Source: JACKHA01 sp041401985
GTDB lineage: Bacteria; Planctomycetota; Phycisphaerae; Phycisphaerales; UBA1924
Reading direction: 5' to 3'
DNA length: 64,000 bases
Assembly: GCA_041401985.1 (NCBI GenBank)
Contig: JAWKTE010000004.1
Location: forward strand, 124,001 to 188,000
In this document: piece after piece, positions 60,544 through 64,000 of the stretch
How positions within the stretch are numbered: position 1 is the stretch's first letter
How the letters are laid out: every line of letters starts with the position of its first letter
The notes under the pieces: generated by a model
Seen by the model: the letters and a program-made list of their open reading frames with translations, nothing else
What the model was told of the DNA's origin: nothing
Databases searched by the model: none
Program-made: the position numbers and the translations under genes

Positions 60544-62013
60544 TTATTGCTGCGAAACGGGAAGGATTCTTGTGACAATGGAGATTGGTGGGGCGTCGGT
60601 TTCGAGGCCGGCCGCGACGGCGTCGCGGCCCACAAGGCCCGAACGGACCGGCACGGCGAGGATTGCGAGCGGGCTCGACGTGGCGTCGGCCGAGCCCGAC
60701 GCCCCGCCGAGACGGAACGCGGTCTCAGCGAGTGCGCTCTCGCCGAGCGCGGACAGGGCGTTGGTAGTGCCCATGCGGATCAGGGTGTGCGGGTCGGTCC
60801 CATCGCGCTGGAAGAGCAGGCGCATCTCGTCGAGGATCGAGAGGCGCCCGGAGGTTCGGCCGCAGAATCCTCCTTCATCTGAAGGCCCGACCCCCAGCGT
60901 CCGGTCGGTGATGTTGACCACCGAATCGGTGCCGAGGCACACCGGTACGCCGGCATCGAGCATGTCCCGGTAGCGGTGCGGGCCGAAGTGGCGCTCCGCT
61001 CCGAAATAGGCGGATGAGCGCGGGCAATAGACCACGCGCGTGCGGGTCTCGGACAGAATCTCGATGGCCCGGTCCGTCGCGTCGTTGGCGTGGGCGACCA
61101 GGAACGGGCGGCCGGCGTCGGCCGCGGCCCGGAGGATCGGCTCGAGGTGCTCGACCGGGTGGAGGCCCTTGGCGTACTCGTCCAGCAGGGAGGGGTGCCA
61201 GGCGCCGAGGCGTTCGAGGAAGGCCTTCTGGAGGCCGGTGCCGCGGGCGATGAACTCGCGCTCGATGGGCGTTTCGGCGAGGTGTGTCGAGAGCGGGAGG
61301 CTCCGCTCAGCGGCCCATTCGATCGCGCGTTGGTAGGCGTCGCGCTGCGCGCTGTACGGCGCGTGGGGCTGGATGCCGAGGCGCAGCCGCCCCCGCGCCA
61401 GATCCGGGTCGCGCGAACGCATCACGCCCCCCGCCCGCTCCAGATTGGCCTCCATCCGCGGCCCGATCGCGAAGAACTCGACGAACGACACGCCGTGGAG
61501 CCCGGAGTCGGCCAGCGGCTCGGCGGCGGCCAGCGAAGCCTGCCCGGCGACGACGCCGGCGATGTCCCCCACCGCTACCGTCCCGCCGGCGATGGCCAGT
61601 TCCGCCCCGGCCCGGACCGAGGCCGCGATGGCGTTGGGGTCGGTCAGGCGGCCGTTCAGGATGACGTCGATCCACTCGTTGAAGGGGCGGGCGGGGTCCC
61701 ATTCGACGGGCCCGATGTGGGTCAGGTCGAGGTGGGTGTGGGCGTTGACCAGGCCGGGCAGGAGGACGTGGTCGGCAAGGTCGAGGCGCGTGGCGCGCCT
61801 GGCATCGGGATGCGCATCCACCTCTTCCGGGGTGGCGTTTGCCAGCACCTCCAGGCCATCCGGCGACCCGTTATCGACAAGCAGCGACACCCGCCCGGGG
61901 GAGTGGCCGCCGGCGTCCCATGACGCCGCGGCGTCGATCCGCACGAGCCTGGGCGTGCCGGGGGGCATGGGCAGGGCGGGGCGGCCTGGCGCGTTCGGGG
62001 CGCGGTCTTTCAT
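60544..62013 (-). CDS. Metal-dependent amidohydrolase (cytosine/aminofutalosine deaminase-like)
   Basis: 489 aa. The amidohydrolase ligands are in place: LLPGLVNAHTHLDLTHIG (HxH), GLRLGIQPHAPYSAQRDAY-like segment with RLRLGIQPHAPYS, SLPLSTHLAETPIEREFI, FLVAHANDATDRAIEIL and GVPVCLGTDSVVN (final Asp). The sequence YCPRSSAYFGAERH after the third ligand is typical of the TRZ/ATZ-deaminase-type branch, which includes S-adenosylhomocysteine and aminodeoxyfutalosine deaminases. The substrate cannot be fixed from sequence. The start at 62013 includes a Pro-rich ~20-residue lead. Confidence 0.88.
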   Translation of the reverse strand: MKDRAPNAPGRPALPMPPGTPRLVRIDAAASWDAGGHSPGRVSLLVDNGSPDGLEVLANATPEEVDAHPDARRATRLDLADHVLLPGLVNAHTHLDLTHIGPVEWDPARPFNEWIDVILNGRLTDPNAIAASVRAGAELAIAGGTVAVGDIAGVVAGQASLAAAEPLADSGLHGVSFVEFFAIGPRMEANLERAGGVMRSRDPDLARGRLRLGIQPHAPYSAQRDAYQRAIEWAAERSLPLSTHLAETPIEREFIARGTGLQKAFLERLGAWHPSLLDEYAKGLHPVEHLEPILRAAADAGRPFLVAHANDATDRAIEILSETRTRVVYCPRSSAYFGAERHFGPHRYRDMLDAGVPVCLGTDSVVNITDRTLGVGPSDEGGFCGRTSGRLSILDEMRLLFQRDGTDPHTLIRMGTTNALSALGESALAETAFRLGGASGSADATSSPLAILAVPVRSGLVGRDAVAAGLETDAPPISIVTRILPVSQQ

Positions 62014-62215
62014 GCGTGTGGGGAGAACCTGTCGATCTTCCGGTGTGGCTCGACGCGTCGGGGACGATGTTCCCTTGCGCCCGCGGCGGGTGGTGTCCGG
62101 AGCGGGCGTGTGCGTCGGAGTTGCACGATAGGTGGACCCATTGTGGGACGACGGTGGAGCCGTCCGGGTCTGTCTGGCTCACCCTTGGCGCAGCGGCGCC
62201 CGAACGGAGTTCGAC

Positions 62216-63145
62216 ATGGCACAAGGTGGCAGACGTGGCGGCACGGATGGCCGCGGGACTGGGAGTCGGGGGGCGAGCGGCTGGCTGAAGCGGCTCGGGC
62301 TCGTGGTGGCGGTGTCGGTGGCTGTGACGGGGCTGGGCGTGGGCGGCACGGGCTGCGCCAGCCAGGAGTCGATGGACGACCTCCGCCAGACCAACCGCAG
62401 CCTGGCAAACCAGTTGGCCCAGACGCGCTCGGAACTGGACGAGATCCGGGCCTCGGCGGCGAGCGACGCGAACTACCGCTCGGCCGCGGGCAGCACCGTG
62501 TCGGAACTCCAGGCCGCGAACATGCGTCTGCAGCGTGAACTCGACGCGGCGAACCAGGCGTACCGCGACCTCGAGAACCGCATCTCGAGCATCGAGTTCG
62601 CGCCGCTCAACCCCGAGACGGATCGGGCCCTGGCGCAACTGGCGGCCCAGTACCCGCAACTGCTGCGATACGACTCGTCGCGCGGCATGATCCGCTTCGC
62701 CAGCGACCTGACGTTCGCCTCCGGGTCGGCGGAGGTCCAGGGCACGGCCCGGGCGAGCCTGCAGGCGCTGGGGAACATCCTGAACTCCAACGCCGCGATG
62801 GGCTACGACGTGATCATCGTCGGGCACACCGATGCGCAGCGTCCGTCGGCCAGCACGCAGCAGCGGCACCCGACGAACATGCACCTGTCGTGCCACCGCG
62901 CGATCGCTGTGCGCGACGCGCTGGGGTCGCTGGGCGTGGCGGGGCCGAGGATGCAGGCGGCCGGCTGGGGCGAGAACCGACCCGTGGCCCCGAACGGGCC
63001 AAACGGGAACACGCCGGAGAACCGTCGGGTGGAGATCTACCTGACCAACTCGACGGGCGGGACGTACGCGGGGGTTGGCTCGACGAGCAACTCGATCGGG
63101 ATCGACTCGGCGACGCCGCCGGCGCAGATTGATCCGACGAAGTGA
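62216..63145 (+). CDS. OmpA-like peptidoglycan-associated outer-membrane protein
   Basis: 309 aa from ATG 62216 (CGGAG upstream). A basic start and helix (LGLVVAVSVAVTGLGVGGTG) end at C47, a possible lipidation site. A coiled coil (LRQTNRSLANQLAQTRSELD, ELQAANMRLQRELDAANQAY) spans about 50-135. The OmpA-C domain (~165-280) has IRFASDLTFASGSAEVQGTA, VIIVGHTDAQRP, LSCHRAIAVRDALGSLGVAG and NTPENRRVEIYL. It should link the outer membrane to peptidoglycan. The Asn/Ser/Thr-rich end is short. A strong terminator follows. Confidence 0.93.
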   Translation: MAQGGRRGGTDGRGTGSRGASGWLKRLGLVVAVSVAVTGLGVGGTGCASQESMDDLRQTNRSLANQLAQTRSELDEIRASAASDANYRSAAGSTVSELQAANMRLQRELDAANQAYRDLENRISSIEFAPLNPETDRALAQLAAQYPQLLRYDSSRGMIRFASDLTFASGSAEVQGTARASLQALGNILNSNAAMGYDVIIVGHTDAQRPSASTQQRHPTNMHLSCHRAIAVRDALGSLGVAGPRMQAAGWGENRPVAPNGPNGNTPENRRVEIYLTNSTGGTYAGVGSTSNSIGIDSATPPAQIDPTK

Positions 63146-63215
63146 GTGCGTGGGGGCGGAGCGACCGATCGCCGGTCGCCGCTGGCCTCCCGAGGACAAT
63201 CAAGACCCTCCCTCG

Positions 63216-63250
63216 GCGGGCCCTGCTTCGGCGGGGCCCGCTTGTTCATT
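63216..63250 (+). terminator. Rho-independent terminator after the OmpA-like gene
   Basis: An 8-bp stem GCGGGCCC / GGGCCCGC (63216-63223, 63234-63241) followed by TTGTTCATT. It also covers the last bases of the convergent DUF3368 gene. Confidence 0.7.
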
Positions 63251-63743
63251 CCGGCCCGTGCGACTCGCCCGCATCCTCGAGCACCCGCCGGCGAACTGCG
63301 GCCGAAACACGGAACCGAATCCTCGAATCAAGCCGATCCAGAAGTGGGGCGACCTGCGGCACAAGGCCTCGGTACTTGGCGAGAACAAGCACGGCCAGCA
63401 CGCCACTCGCCTCAAGCCCAAGGCGACGTGCGGCCCGGCGTCCGGCGAGTTCGTCCACGAGCACCAGTTCCGCACCGATCTGCTTGGCCAACGCCAACGC
63501 CTGCGCCTCGCCCTCATCCAGTTCGGCTCGGAGCCGGGAGAGCAGTTGGTCCTCTTTGGGTTTCTCGATCTCGATGAACGCGTGGTCGGCGAGTCTGAAC
63601 GGGCCGAGATTCGGCGCATCCCGCCCGAGTTCCCCGGCCACCGCGGGCGGGATCAGCACTGTGCGGTAGATGGACTCGAGCAATCCAACGAGTTCGAGTG
63701 CCGGGAGGGCGCGAAGCGGCGACGTGTCGCTGACGACGATCAT
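63246..63743 (-). CDS. DUF3368 PIN-domain toxin
   Basis: 165 aa. PIN-fold acidic residues are visible: VVSDTSPLRALPAL at the start, LDEGEAQALALAKQIGAE in the middle and VLVDELAGRRAARRLGLEA with the third Asp. The C-terminal part (GVLAVLVLAKYRGLV, QVAPLLDRL) is family-typical. PIN toxins cut RNA. The gene starts 3 nt after the stop of the UPF0175 antitoxin gene, the usual arrangement. Confidence 0.92.
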   Translation of the reverse strand: MIVVSDTSPLRALPALELVGLLESIYRTVLIPPAVAGELGRDAPNLGPFRLADHAFIEIEKPKEDQLLSRLRAELDEGEAQALALAKQIGAELVLVDELAGRRAARRLGLEASGVLAVLVLAKYRGLVPQVAPLLDRLDSRIRFRVSAAVRRRVLEDAGESHGPE

Positions 63744-63746
63744 CGG

Positions 63747-64000
63747 TCAGCCGGCTCGCTTCTGCTGATTGGCGATCGACTGGCGATCCTGCTCATACTC
63801 CTCGAGCGTCGTGCGGTACACCGTCAGCCCTCGCTTGTGCAGTTCGGCTTCGAACGCTGGGCGATCGAGGCCGCAGAGCCGAGCGGCCGTTGGCTTGGTG
63901 AGCCTCCCGGCGTCGAACAGGCGACACGCGAACTCGATCAGGGCGTCGCCCTGCGTGAGCCCGGCCTCGTTCAGGATGTCGTCGAGGATGACCAGCGTCA
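63747..64000 (-). CDS. UPF0175 antitoxin, cut by the window edge
   Basis: 84 codons are visible after two bases (TG) that would complete an ATG just outside the window, so the gene is probably whole but for its first base. The product reads TLVILDDILNEAGLTQGDAL, IEFACRLFDAGRLTKPTAAR and CGLDRPAFEAELHKRGLTVY, matching UPF0175 in order. It is the partner of the DUF3368 toxin. Confidence 0.88.
   Translation of the reverse strand, partial: TLVILDDILNEAGLTQGDALIEFACRLFDAGRLTKPTAARLCGLDRPAFEAELHKRGLTVYRTTLEEYEQDRQSIANQQKRAG

Overview
This is a high-GC (about 70%) bacterial chromosome segment that most likely comes from the order Phycisphaerales (phylum Planctomycetota). The best evidence is six secreted proteins that end in tandem 'GC-type dockerin' motifs (PGQPGYGVPNG followed by NDDFFYFLAQFAAG, with Cys as the last residue). 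Supporting signs are HAF-repeat secreted proteins, a Minf_1886-family protein, a BlaI/M56 pair, a split ccs1/ccsA cytochrome maturation system and an unusual density of intergenic inverted repeats. Strain-level identity cannot be read from the sequence. No rRNA, tRNA or CRISPR array was seen.

Layout. 0-3.7 kb: the end of an MscS-type channel, then a RedB-like thioredoxin-fold protein overlapping a hybrid histidine kinase. 3.7-16.7 kb: one large minus-strand block, probably transcribed from a promoter with a BlaI-type operator. It encodes a BlaI-like repressor, an M56 membrane protease with a coiled coil and Cys-rich tail, an 1128-aa TPR protein, an ExbB/TolQ and ExbD/TolR proton-channel pair, and a 1317-aa PD40/Ala-rich/carboxypeptidase-regulatory-domain membrane protein. 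It looks like an envelope machine powered by proton motive force. 16.8-29.7 kb: a cell-surface region with two HAF-repeat proteins, a seven-heme cytochrome c, four more GC-dockerin proteins (one a beta-helix protein, one an Ig/kelch protein) and a NarL-type two-component system.

30.0-32.1 kb: rpsP, trmD and rplS, without the rimM that usually sits between rpsP and trmD. 32-39 kb: a DoxX-like membrane protein, a TlpA-TIGR03435 fusion, a zinc-type alcohol dehydrogenase, a ChaN-like lipoprotein and a TPR protein. 38.9-41.6 kb: a lower-GC accessory patch holding an intact MntA/HepT pair, a dead DUF433 antitoxin with a scrap of what may be its toxin, an orphan gene and a split acyl-CoA carboxylase beta subunit. 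41.6-44 kb: genes for the carboxylase N-terminal half, a VUT/YhhQ-type queuosine precursor transporter and the glutaminase domain of an asparagine synthase all carry several indels. This is either local decay or poor sequence. 46-63 kb: an outer-membrane DUF481 protein, a lipoprotein amidase, two tandem paralogous membrane proteins, a FliA-type sigma factor, folK, a 3-methyladenine DNA glycosylase, ccsA (frameshifted) and ccs1, an amidohydrolase, an OmpA-like protein and a UPF0175/DUF3368 toxin-antitoxin pair at the edge.

The most unusual pattern is a set of ten inverted-repeat elements of about 85-170 bp between 30.5 and 60.5 kb. They have different arm sequences but the same plan. Nine lie between genes or at gene ends. 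One sits in frame inside the carboxylase gene and adds 49 residues to the protein.
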